Below are positions 40,149-46,857 of a DNA stretch of 64,000 bases, piece by piece. Origin of the DNA: Lewinellaceae bacterium (GTDB taxonomy: Bacteria; Bacteroidota; Bacteroidia; Chitinophagales; Saprospiraceae). The position numbers and the translations under genes were made by a program. The notes under the pieces are model-generated. The model worked only from the letters and a program-made list of their open reading frames with translations. It was not told where the DNA came from and ran no database searches. The stretch lies in the NCBI GenBank assembly GCA_020636435.1, contig JACJXX010000001.1, forward strand, positions 3,985,001 through 4,049,000. Reading direction: 5' to 3'. Numbering within the stretch: the stretch's first letter is position 1; every line of letters begins with the position of its first letter.

Positions 40149-40586
40149 TCACTTGTTTTTGCCAACGAGGTTTTCCAGGGCAACACCCAAATTTTCCATA
40201 TCCCTGTTGAATTCAGCTTTGAAAGCCTCCCATTGGTCTTTACCTTCCACCTTGTAGCCATCCATTTTATTCTTCATGTCCCTGTTTTTCTGTTCGAGTT
40301 CGGCGACTTTAATTTTGTATTCGGCTTTGGCTTCTGCTTTTTCCTTTTCGATCTTTACATTAAAATCGGCGATTTTTTGGTTGTTGGCTTCGATCTTTTT
40401 TGCCGTTTGCAGCCTGTAATTTTCGACATCTTCCAGGTATTCTTGTTTAGCCTGCGCCAGATCGTCCTTGGCTTCAGCAACATTGGTTTCTGCAGCTTCT
40501 ACTCGCTGGGCAGGGCTGTCGCAGCTTATGATCAGCGCGCCGGCAAGAAAGCTGAATATTGCCAGTACTAAAATTGATTGTTTCAT
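40149..40586 (-). CDS. coiled-coil lipoprotein, sll1863-type stress protein
   Basis: 145 residues from the ATG at 40586. Lipobox LIISC (C22). The mature part is almost entirely charged heptad coiled coil (VEAAETNVAEAKDDLAQAK, KIEANNQKIADFNVKIEKE, VAELEQKNRDMKNKM) ending in DQWEAFKAEFNRDMENLGVA. The pattern recalls the sll1863 family of small coiled-coil stress-response proteins, here in lipid-anchored form. Motif copy f is 86 nt upstream. Confidence 0.7.
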   Translation of the reverse strand: MKQSILVLAIFSFLAGALIISCDSPAQRVEAAETNVAEAKDDLAQAKQEYLEDVENYRLQTAKKIEANNQKIADFNVKIEKEKAEAKAEYKIKVAELEQKNRDMKNKMDGYKVEGKDQWEAFKAEFNRDMENLGVALENLVGKNK

Positions 40587-40672
40587 TTGAATGTTTTTTA
40601 TCTCCGCAATTGACGGAGCAGATGTGAATGAATTTTCACGATGCAAAGATCAGCAACTCCAATAATTAATCT

Positions 40673-40708
40673 GTTACATAAAAGAAAAAGAAACTTACAT
40701 ATTTCGCA
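40673..40708 (-). promoter_or_regulatory. regulon motif copy f (divergent), promoter of the coiled-coil lipoprotein
   Basis: GTTACATAAAAG and CTTACATATTTC, 21 bp apart, then GCA. This copy is degenerate in the spacer but keeps total length 36 and the 24-nt distance to CTTTG (GATCTTTG). Beyond the -7 box, GTGAAAATTCATTCACA-like sequence is shared with copy c. Confidence 0.6.
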
Positions 40709-40761
40709 CCTTTGCCAGGCCTTAGACATCGCCCGGCAACGGAAGCAACAACAGCTTCGCC

Positions 40762-40792
40762 AAAAAAAAACCCTCGGCTAAAAAACCGAAGG
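40762..40792 (-). terminator. intrinsic terminator after the 55-residue membrane protein gene
   Basis: On the minus strand, CCTTCGG-TTTTTTAG-CCGAGGG followed by nine T residues, about 100 nt after the stop at 40891. Confidence 0.75.
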
Positions 40793-40890
40793 CAACACTA
40801 TGGGAATATTATTCTATTTGCGATGGATAATAACGGCAGGTTTTGTGTTTTACAAAACCATGCGTGTGAAAGTATAAGCAGCAATTTTTT

Positions 40891-41058
40891 TCAAGAACCC
40901 AAAATTCCGAATACCTGCAGTAGCCAAATGACAACAATAATCACCACCACGACATTCAGGATGTTTTTGATCTTGCCATCCATGGGGATGTATGTGTTCA
41001 CAAGCCAGAGAATAACGCCCACAACAACCAATAAAATTAATACATTTAAGAGTGGCAT
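40891..41058 (-). CDS. 55-residue two-helix membrane protein (Thivi_2564-like), paralogue 1
   Basis: Start ATG at 41058 (MPLLNVLILLVVVGVILWLV ...). Helix 1 at about 3-21, a NTYIPMDGKIKNILN linker, helix 2 at about 36-52. The same protein family appears again at 42307-42492, differing at only a few positions. Upstream neighbour is the lmo0937-type gene; the two may be co-transcribed. Function unknown; such small membrane proteins accompany envelope stress genes. Confidence 0.8.
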   Translation of the reverse strand: MPLLNVLILLVVVGVILWLVNTYIPMDGKIKNILNVVVVIIVVIWLLQVFGILGS

Positions 41059-41158
41059 AATGATGAATTTAATACAGTTTGACCAAATGGTGTGCTGATA
41101 TAATTTTCTTCGGATCACACCGTTTTCAGAACGGGTTTGAGCAGATTCGAACCTTTTT

Positions 41159-41314
41159 TTAAATAGCCTTTCTTCCCTGGATCACTCTCAGCAGTACCAC
41201 AACGATTGCAATAACAAGCAGGACGTGGATGAGGCCTCCGGCATTATAGCCAACAAACCCGATAAGCCAGCCAACGATCAATATGACTGCGATGATATAA
41301 AGCAGATTTCCCAT
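41159..41314 (-). CDS. lmo0937-family small membrane protein
   Basis: 51 residues: ATG at 41314 (MGNLLYIIAVILIVGWLIGF ...), ending VVVLLRVIQGRKAI. Two helices separated by VGYNAGGLIH, the characteristic lmo0937 layout. Molecular function unknown; members are often next to CsbD and other general-stress genes, as here. Confidence 0.8.
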   Translation of the reverse strand: MGNLLYIIAVILIVGWLIGFVGYNAGGLIHVLLVIAIVVVLLRVIQGRKAI

Positions 41315-41501
41315 GGTGGTTGATTTAAAATGTTACAATAAATGGGGAAGTGGAAGCCACAAAGCCACATTCCACTTTAGGACAGGCTTTGTGACTAACT
41401 AAAGTCTCAAGTATGATTGTCTACTCCCCTTGATTGATAATTAATCATTTGATATTTTGTCGTGTGTTTTATTACAAACACTTCGAAGCCTGAAACCCAG
41501 G

Positions 41502-41647
41502 CTACCGTTCTAAGGACTTCGGCGTGAGCTCAGTCGAACGCTGGACAGCCAGGTGGTGCTTTGTCCACCGTACACAGCCCCAGGTCACCGTTGGACCCGT
41601 CCATCGTACACAGCCCCCGCAGCTATTGTCCAACGCTAGACGGGTAG
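41502..41647. repeat. GTCTAA-palindrome interspersed element, copy 3 with nested insertion
   Basis: Same ends as copy 1 (CTACCGTTCTAAGG ... CTAGACGGGTAG). At 41516-41540 it carries about 25 extra bp, ACTTCGGCGTGAGCTCAGTC-GAACG, absent from copy 1 and itself near-palindromic around GAGCTC. The rest aligns closely with copy 1. It occupies most of the 41315-41673 gene-free stretch; the remainder shows nothing recognisable. Confidence 0.75.
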
Positions 41648-41673
41648 CCGAAACTCAGGTATGCCTCTTGATC

Positions 41674-41994
41674 CTAGAGCAAAAGGATCAACAACAGTAT
41701 AATAATTATTACTGCCCCCACAGAAAGATAAACGCCACCACTAATATCTCTCAATTCCTTTTTTATCGAGCGTACTTCTTTCCGCAATTCTTTCTTTTCA
41801 GGCGCGCTCAACTCTGACTTGTCCATGGCATCGATCTCCTCTAACCTGTTCAATAAAACTTTAGCTTCTGCTGATTCAACCGGTTTGTTTGAAGGAACGG
41901 AAGTGGTGGTTTTTCCCGTCACGGCGCTCAATTGTGTTGGCACAAATGACAACAGCATGAAGACAATCATTATATACGGTGTTACCTTTTTCAT
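41674..41994 (-). CDS. secreted/membrane coiled-coil protein with C-terminal anchor
   Basis: 106 residues. N-terminal signal sequence (to about residue 25), a short charged coiled coil at about 45-82 (LLNRLEEIDAMDKSELSAPE, KKELRKEVRSIKKELRDI) and a C-terminal hydrophobic anchor (GGVYLSVGAVIIIILLLILL). This type is common in Bacteroidota genomes without assigned function. Motif copy g is 67 nt upstream, so it is a member of the putative regulon. Confidence 0.75.
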   Translation of the reverse strand: MKKVTPYIMIVFMLLSFVPTQLSAVTGKTTTSVPSNKPVESAEAKVLLNRLEEIDAMDKSELSAPEKKELRKEVRSIKKELRDISGGVYLSVGAVIIIILLLILLL

Positions 41995-42061
41995 TTTGGC
42001 AGTTTTTGTTTTTTACTGTTATTTTAACAACATAAAGGTCTTCCCTTCTGATCAAATAAGC

Positions 42062-42097
42062 GTTACACAATTCCTGAAAAAAGTTACATTTTTCACG
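42062..42097 (-). promoter_or_regulatory. regulon motif copy g
   Basis: GTTACACAATTC and GTTACATTTTTC, 21 bp apart, then ACG. CTTTA follows after 24 nt (GACCTTTA). The sequence GCTTATTTGATYAGAAGGGA after the motif is shared with copy h, so the two promoters are recent duplicates. Confidence 0.75.
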
Positions 42098-42162
42098 CAT
42101 TTCCGATCGCATTGTTTTATCCAGGCAGGCTATGCTTTAACGGAAACAACGGCTTTATCCGA

Positions 42163-42192
42163 AAAAAGCCTCCGGCAGTGCTGCCGGAGGCT
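42163..42192 (-). terminator. intrinsic terminator after the 61-residue membrane protein gene
   Basis: On the minus strand, AGCCTCCGGCA-GCAC-TGCCGGAGGCT followed by TTTTTT, about 115 nt after the stop at 42307. Confidence 0.8.
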
Positions 42193-42306
42193 AACTATGG
42201 GGATATCTATCTGATGTTATTATGCCACTTGTGGCAGATAAAAAATAAAAGAAAGAGCTTGAGTAGTGGCGCGTATGAAGTGGAAAAATAATTTGCTTTC
42301 CCCTTT

Positions 42307-42492
42307 CTAAATAGTAATATTTTTCAAGGAATCCAAAAGCCCGAATACCTGCAGCAGCCAAATGACAACCGCAATCACTGCCACGGCGTTCAGGATGTTT
42401 TTGATCTTGCTGTCCATGGGGATGTATGTATTGACAAGCCAAAGAATAACGCCTACAACAACCAATAAAATTAAAATATTTAAGAGTGGCAT
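42307..42492 (-). CDS. 61-residue two-helix membrane protein (Thivi_2564-like), paralogue 2
   Basis: Start ATG at 42492 (MPLLNILILLVVVGVILWLV). Nearly identical to the 40891-41058 product up to LLQVFG, then a different tail (LLDSLKNITI). The flanking DNA (CATCATGATGCCACTCTTAA-type leader) is also conserved, so this is a duplicated gene with its leader. It follows the 73-residue membrane protein gene and is probably co-transcribed with it from copy h. Confidence 0.8.
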   Translation of the reverse strand: MPLLNILILLVVVGVILWLVNTYIPMDSKIKNILNAVAVIAVVIWLLQVFGLLDSLKNITI

Positions 42493-42580
42493 GATGATGG
42501 ATTTTGAATTGTGACCAAATGGTGCGTTGATATAATCTCCTTCCTGCCGCACCGTTTTTAAAACGCGTCTGGGAGGAATA

Positions 42581-42802
42581 TCAGATTCGAACCTTTTTAT
42601 TAAGGGCAAATGCTACAATGCCTCCGACGAGCAGCAATACACCAATGACCGGCGACCACTGGACAAAGTGGTTCTTATCTTTGTTTATTTCAAGCGGGCC
42701 TATGTCCACTATGGTTTCACTGGTGACAAAATTGAATCCGGTATAGGCTATCATAATTATGCCAAGGGCAATAAGTACGATCGCTAAGGTTTTTGTTTGC
42801 AT
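42581..42802 (-). CDS. 73-residue two-helix membrane protein
   Basis: Helix 1 at about 5-27 (LAIVLIALGIIMIAYTGFNF), a polar loop (ETIVDIGPLEINKDKNHFVQ), helix 2 at about 50-67 (SPVIGVLLLVGGIVAFAL), and a basic tail NKKVRI. It resembles DUF3185-type small proteins in layout, but I cannot confirm the family. Motif copy h ends 55 nt upstream, giving a predicted 5' leader of about 20 nt. Confidence 0.75.
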   Translation of the reverse strand: MQTKTLAIVLIALGIIMIAYTGFNFVTSETIVDIGPLEINKDKNHFVQWSPVIGVLLLVGGIVAFALNKKVRI

Positions 42803-42857
42803 GTTTTTTTTATTAGATTTTATCAGTGTAAAGATCTTCCCTTCTAATCAAATAAGC

Positions 42858-42893
42858 ATTACACAATTCCTGAAAAAAGTTACATCTTTCACA
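42858..42893 (-). promoter_or_regulatory. regulon motif copy h
   Basis: ATTACACAATTC and GTTACATCTTTC, 21 bp apart, then ACA. CTTTA follows after exactly 24 nt (GATCTTTA), predicting a start site near 42822. Confidence 0.75.
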
Positions 42894-42937
42894 CATTTCA
42901 ATATTTTTAATACGAATATAATGCCACTCATGTCATT

Positions 42938-43099
42938 AGAGTTGATGCGTTGGGGCAGCGTGGTGGTAAAAATGAGCTATTTTCGACCACACGAAGGCTT
43001 TTTGAGGGAATATAGCCCAGCTATATGACCGAAAAAAGGCATAGTGTGGGAAGAAAAGAGCCATTTTTTAACCCATGATGGCCCCAACGCATCAACTCT
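42938..43099. repeat. long-hairpin interspersed element E4
   Basis: Perfect 19-bp arms: AGAGTTGATGCGTTGGGGC at 42938-42956 and its complement at 43081-43099. Imperfect inner arms continue the stem (GTGGTAAAAATGAGC / AGCCATTTTTTAACCCA). The centre has ATATAGCCCAGCTATATGAC then CGAAAAAAGGC. Confidence 0.7.
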
Positions 43100-43275
43100 A
43101 TTCTTCTGAGAAGGGGCGCGAACGCCCTCTACCGGGCTAAAAACGCTGTTTCTGTCGCTGCTTTGTTCGCATTCTCCGTAAAGAAAAACCAAAAAAAGGC
43201 CACTTGGTGATCATAGTCACCATTTCCGCTTCGGGTTTTGCCGAATTTTGATCTTGTTAAGGAAATTCATTAACC

Positions 43276-43440
43276 GAAGTGATTTAAACTTATTTTCTTG
43301 GACTGCGATCTTCGCCCTTGCGGAACCTGGACTTCAGCTTTTTTTTCGTCCGTACCTTCCAGGTACGCACTCAAAAAAGAGCTTCGCCAGAACCCACAAG
43401 GACTCGATCTCGTCTGCAAGCCAAAAGTTTAAATCACTTC
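43276..43440. repeat. long-hairpin interspersed element E5
   Basis: Perfect 16-bp arms GAAGTGATTTAAACTT (43276-43291) and 43425-43440. The centre CGTACCTTCCAGGTACGCAC then TCAAAAAAGAGC parallels E4. It sits immediately before the DUF2892 gene. E4, E5 and motif h account for most of the gene-free 42803-43457 stretch; nothing else is recognised. Confidence 0.65.
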
Positions 43441-43457
43441 ACCGAAAAACAACTGCC

Positions 43458-43676
43458 ATGAAAAAAAATATGGGAAATACCGACCGGATCATCCGGGTGA
43501 TCATTGCCGCCCTCATCGCTGTGCTCTTCTTTACCAACGTCATCAGCGGCGTCATCGGCATCGTGCTGCTGGTACTGGCAGGCGTATTCGTGCTGACCAG
43601 CCTGGTGAGCACCTGCCCGCTGTATATGCCCTTCGGGCTGAGCACCTGCGCAAAGGAGGAAGGAAAGGCAGCCTAA
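43458..43676 (+). CDS. DUF2892-family small membrane protein
   Basis: 72 residues from the ATG at 43458 (MKKNMGNTDRIIRVIIAALI). Two helices follow, and the C-terminal STCPLYMPFGLSTC motif is characteristic of DUF2892 (the membrane module found in YgaP-type rhodaneses and as stand-alone proteins). Cys residues in this motif may bind a thiol or metal ligand. The gene is the only plus-strand member of the small-protein cluster, and its own upstream region is the E5 hairpin. Confidence 0.85.
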   Translation: MKKNMGNTDRIIRVIIAALIAVLFFTNVISGVIGIVLLVLAGVFVLTSLVSTCPLYMPFGLSTCAKEEGKAA

Positions 43677-43683
43677 AACGGCC

Positions 43684-43725
43684 TATCCATAGTATGGCTT
43701 GAAAGCCGTGCTATGGATATTTTTT
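43684..43725 (+). terminator. intrinsic terminator after the DUF2892 gene
   Basis: TATCCATAGTATGGCT-TGAA-AGCCGTGCTATGGATA with one mismatch region, followed by TTTTTTATT, just after the stop at 43676. Confidence 0.85.
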
Positions 43726-43765
43726 ATTGCGCCATAACCAGATTGACTCTGTTTTTTGAACAGCC

Positions 43766-44374
43766 TCACCCCATAATCCCCTGCATCAATTCCTCAAACT
43801 CCCGGGCTTCTTTGAAGAGGCTGTCCTTGTAGCTGGTGGCGCGGAAGCGCAGGTTGAACACCTGGTCGTTGCGCAGCTCCAATTCGATCATGATGTTGCC
43901 GTATTTCTGGAGGAAGCGGCCGTCATCCTGCGGTTCTTTGCGGATGCGGGGGCCGGGTTTGAGGTAGTGCCGTTCAATCGTTTCCACCCAGCCGGATCGG
44001 TTGTAAGTGCGCAGGTCGGAAATCTGGGAGCGGTATTCCAGGGCGAGCACCTGTTCTTTGAGGAAATCGAAAAAATGGGTGACATCCCGCTTGCTGTAGC
44101 GGGTATTATGGAAATGGATGACGAAGCCCTTGGAGGAGGGCGTGTCCAGAAAATCTACGGCCTCGTCGGTATCTCCGGGGGCGACGCGGTAGACCGCATA
44201 CTGATCGTTGACCCAGTCCATCAGGCGTCGGCAGACCAGGGTATTTTTCCAGTAATCGTAATCTTTTCGTTCCGCTTCCGTCCGGCTGATCATTTCGTGG
44301 AGGAGCGGCTGGGAAGGCGAACTCTCTTCCGCTTTATCGAACAAGTTTTTAAAATAATTCCAGAGGTTGTCCAT
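43766..44374 (-). CDS. uncharacterised protein, 202 residues
   Basis: From the ATG at 44374 (MDNLWNYFKNLFDKAEESSP). The open frame extends upstream but without family-like sequence. The product is soluble, with an N-terminal helix and repeated aromatic/charged segments (DVTHFFDFLKEQVLALEYRS, GWVETIERHYLKPGPRI, NIMIELELRNDQVFNLRFRA). I do not recognise a domain; homologous-looking proteins exist in Bacteroidota as hypothetical. It lies between the stress cluster and the TolB-like gene on the same strand as the latter (155-nt gap). Confidence 0.65.
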   Translation of the reverse strand: MDNLWNYFKNLFDKAEESSPSQPLLHEMISRTEAERKDYDYWKNTLVCRRLMDWVNDQYAVYRVAPGDTDEAVDFLDTPSSKGFVIHFHNTRYSKRDVTHFFDFLKEQVLALEYRSQISDLRTYNRSGWVETIERHYLKPGPRIRKEPQDDGRFLQKYGNIMIELELRNDQVFNLRFRATSYKDSLFKEAREFEELMQGIMG

Positions 44375-44529
44375 CGGGCATAGTTTTTTACGAAACAAGC
44401 GCCGGGGGGGCATTGTTCTGGCAGGAACCTCAATGGCCGGCCTGACCACATAGTGGCCCTTTTGGGCTATCATTCCTACCGAACTGGCAACATTATGAGA
44501 TTTATGGAGAACTTGCGAATTGAAAAGCA

Positions 44530-45414
44530 TCAGTGGGACAAAATTATTTCGCAGATTTCGAAATTGTTTCCACGGTAGCCGGTGATCAGCAGCTTGCCGC
44601 CCCCCGGGTGCCAGTGCGGCAGCGTATCGCCATCCTCGTTGAAAGTGATGCGTTGCCGCCCTCTTCCATTCCTCTTCATAATGTAAATCTCCGGGCGGCG
44701 GCCTTCCATAGATGTGACGTAGGCTATGCGGCGGCCGTCGGCGCTCCAGGCGGGGCAAAAATTGTGTTGGGGCCAATTAGTCAGGCGTTTCAGCTTGCCG
44801 GTTTTGAGGTTCATGCGGTAAATCTCGTCGTCCTCGTTATTGGTCTCGTGGCGGGAGAAAAACAGAATTTCTTTGCCGGAGGGGTGCCATTGAGGATAGA
44901 CGTTGCGGTATTCATCCGTGAAAAGGGCAGTGGAACGGTCTTCAACTATGCTGTAGAGATACAGGTTGAAATTTGTCTCGCTCTCCTTTAAGGCATAGGC
45001 GATCCGGCTTCCGTCCGGAGCGTAACGGGCAAAAAGGCCGGCGTCGGTTTCTGTATCCAGCCTCAGTAATTCTTTCTGGCCGCTGCCGTCGGTATGGATT
45101 TCGAAAAGCGCGGTAGCGCCGTTTCGAGTGGATTCAAAGAGCACCTTCCGTCCATTGGGATGCCAGCTGGGGCGGCGGCAGCCGGCAGGAAGATCGGTGA
45201 GTTGGCTAAGCTGCCCCCCTTCTGCATCCATGAGAAAAATATCCCACCTGCCGTTTCGGTCCGACTCGAAGACGATCCACTGCCCGTCGGGCGAGTAGCT
45301 GGCGTAGCGGTCGTTGCCGGGGTGGTTGGTGAGGTTGCGCTCCGGGAAGGTGGCCTGGGCGGCGAGTTGGTTTATGAGCCTTATGAAGAAGAGCAGGAGG
45401 AAGAGCAATCGCAT
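44530..45414 (-). CDS. TolB-like (PD40) beta-propeller protein, exported
   Basis: 294 residues with a signal peptide (cleavage after about residue 20, NQLAAQA). Six PD40 / WD40-like blades with the repeated pattern (YASYSPDGQWIVFESDRNGR, RPSWHPNGRKVLFESTRNGA, FARYAPDGSRIAYALKESE, YPQWHPSGKEILFFSRHETN, CPAWSADGRRIAYVTSMEGR, PHWHPGGGKLLITGYRGNN). It is much smaller than TolB plus N-domain; no Tol-Pal genes are nearby. Probably a periplasmic binding or scaffold propeller. Ligand unknown. Confidence 0.85.
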   Translation of the reverse strand: MRLLFLLLFFIRLINQLAAQATFPERNLTNHPGNDRYASYSPDGQWIVFESDRNGRWDIFLMDAEGGQLSQLTDLPAGCRRPSWHPNGRKVLFESTRNGATALFEIHTDGSGQKELLRLDTETDAGLFARYAPDGSRIAYALKESETNFNLYLYSIVEDRSTALFTDEYRNVYPQWHPSGKEILFFSRHETNNEDDEIYRMNLKTGKLKRLTNWPQHNFCPAWSADGRRIAYVTSMEGRRPEIYIMKRNGRGRQRITFNEDGDTLPHWHPGGGKLLITGYRGNNFEICEIILSH

Positions 45415-45612
45415 AGCAAAGGGTTTTTTTAGCTAAGGATAGAAAAACGGTGTGAAAGTTGCTCAACAGGATGGATTAGGATGGCAGTGCCGCTGGGGTT
45501 TTCTGGCCGCCTGCCACATAGGGATTTCACCGGCAGGCAGGCAGAGCAACTCATCAAATAGAGTAGGTATTTCAAAATTACAGCATTAGCTTTACACTCT
45601 AAATACCTCCTC

Positions 45613-46818
45613 ATGCCCTTTCCAACCACCCAAACCGGCCTGGCCCGCCTGGCCGCCGAACGCCAATGGCAGGAAACGCTGCCCGGCTGCATGGGCTACC
45701 TTTGCCACAGCGCCTCGGTGCTTGAAAACGTGGAACACGGCGCCGCCGTCCTGAAACGCTTGTTTGGAAGCCGCCTTCGGGCGCTCTTTGCCCCCCAGCA
45801 TGGCCTGGCTACCGATGCGCAGGACAATATGATCGAGTCGCCCCACTTTTTCCACCGCCATTTTCAATTGCAAGTGTACAGCCTTTATTCAGAAAGCCGC
45901 GTGCCAACTCCTGAGATGCTGGAGGACATCGACCACCTGGTGATCGACTTGCAGGACAACGGCGCGCGGGTGTACACCTACATCTGGACGATGGCGCTGG
46001 CGCTGGAGGCCTGCGGCAAGGCCGGCGTTTCCGTCACACTGCTCGACCGTCCCAACCCGTTGGGCGGGCAACGGGTGGAAGGCAATATCTCCGAGCTGCC
46101 CTATCGCTCCATCATCGGCTGGTTTCCCCTGCCCATGCGGCACGGGATGACGGCCGGGGAGATCGCTCTTTTTGCCCTGAAACACTGGGGCATCAGCTGC
46201 GAGCTGCAGGTAATCCCCATGCAGGGCTGGCAACGGGCCATGCCTTTTGGCGCTACCGGCCTGCCCTGGGTCTTTCCCTCCCCCAATTTCCCTTCCCTGG
46301 ACACTGCCTGTGTTTATCCCGGAACCGTGCTCTTCGAAGGGACGAACCTTTCGGAAGGGCGCGGCACCGTGCGCCCTTTTGAGCTGATCGGCCACCCTCA
46401 GCTGGATGCGCATCGTTTTGCAGAGCAATGCCACGGCGCTATGGAAGAAGCGGGCATCAGGGGCTGCCGCCTGCGCCCCGCCACCTTTGTCCCTACTTTC
46501 GATAAATTTGAAAAGGAGGCCTGCCACGGCTTCCAACTGCACATCACCGATCCGGAAAACTTCCGCCCCTGGCTCGCCGGCCAGTTTTTGTTGCGGGAGC
46601 TGTACCGGGAATTGGGCGCCCGTTTCGCCTGGCGGCGACCGCCTTTCGAGTACGTCTACGACCAATTGCCCATCGACCTGCTAAACGGCAGCGAGCAGCC
46701 CCGGCTTTGGGTAGAACGGCAGGGGAGCATAGAGGAATTGCTGGCCCTGGAAGCAAAGGGGCAGGAGGAATTTCTGGAAAAGCGAAAGGCGGTGTTGTTG
46801 TACCGTCCGGAAGATTAA
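45613..46818 (+). CDS. DUF1343 / NamZ-type exo-beta-N-acetylmuramidase
   Basis: 401 residues, no obvious signal peptide. Diagnostic DUF1343 segments: FAPQHGLATDAQDNM, SLYSESRVPTPEMLEDIDHL, DLQDNGARVYTYIWTM, LDRPNPLGGQRVEGN, PMRHGMTAGEIALF, GTNLSEGRGTVRPFELIGHP, FEYVYDQLPIDLL. Family members (GH171) release MurNAc from the non-reducing end of peptidoglycan fragments. Without a signal peptide it would act on imported muropeptides in the cytoplasm, i.e. cell-wall recycling or scavenging. Next gene (class V aminotransferase) is 39 bp downstream on the same strand. Confidence 0.85.
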   Translation: MPFPTTQTGLARLAAERQWQETLPGCMGYLCHSASVLENVEHGAAVLKRLFGSRLRALFAPQHGLATDAQDNMIESPHFFHRHFQLQVYSLYSESRVPTPEMLEDIDHLVIDLQDNGARVYTYIWTMALALEACGKAGVSVTLLDRPNPLGGQRVEGNISELPYRSIIGWFPLPMRHGMTAGEIALFALKHWGISCELQVIPMQGWQRAMPFGATGLPWVFPSPNFPSLDTACVYPGTVLFEGTNLSEGRGTVRPFELIGHPQLDAHRFAEQCHGAMEEAGIRGCRLRPATFVPTFDKFEKEACHGFQLHITDPENFRPWLAGQFLLRELYRELGARFAWRRPPFEYVYDQLPIDLLNGSEQPRLWVERQGSIEELLALEAKGQEEFLEKRKAVLLYRPED

Positions 46819-46857
46819 AATGCTCCATTTTTCATTATATTCACCGCAAAACCTCCT

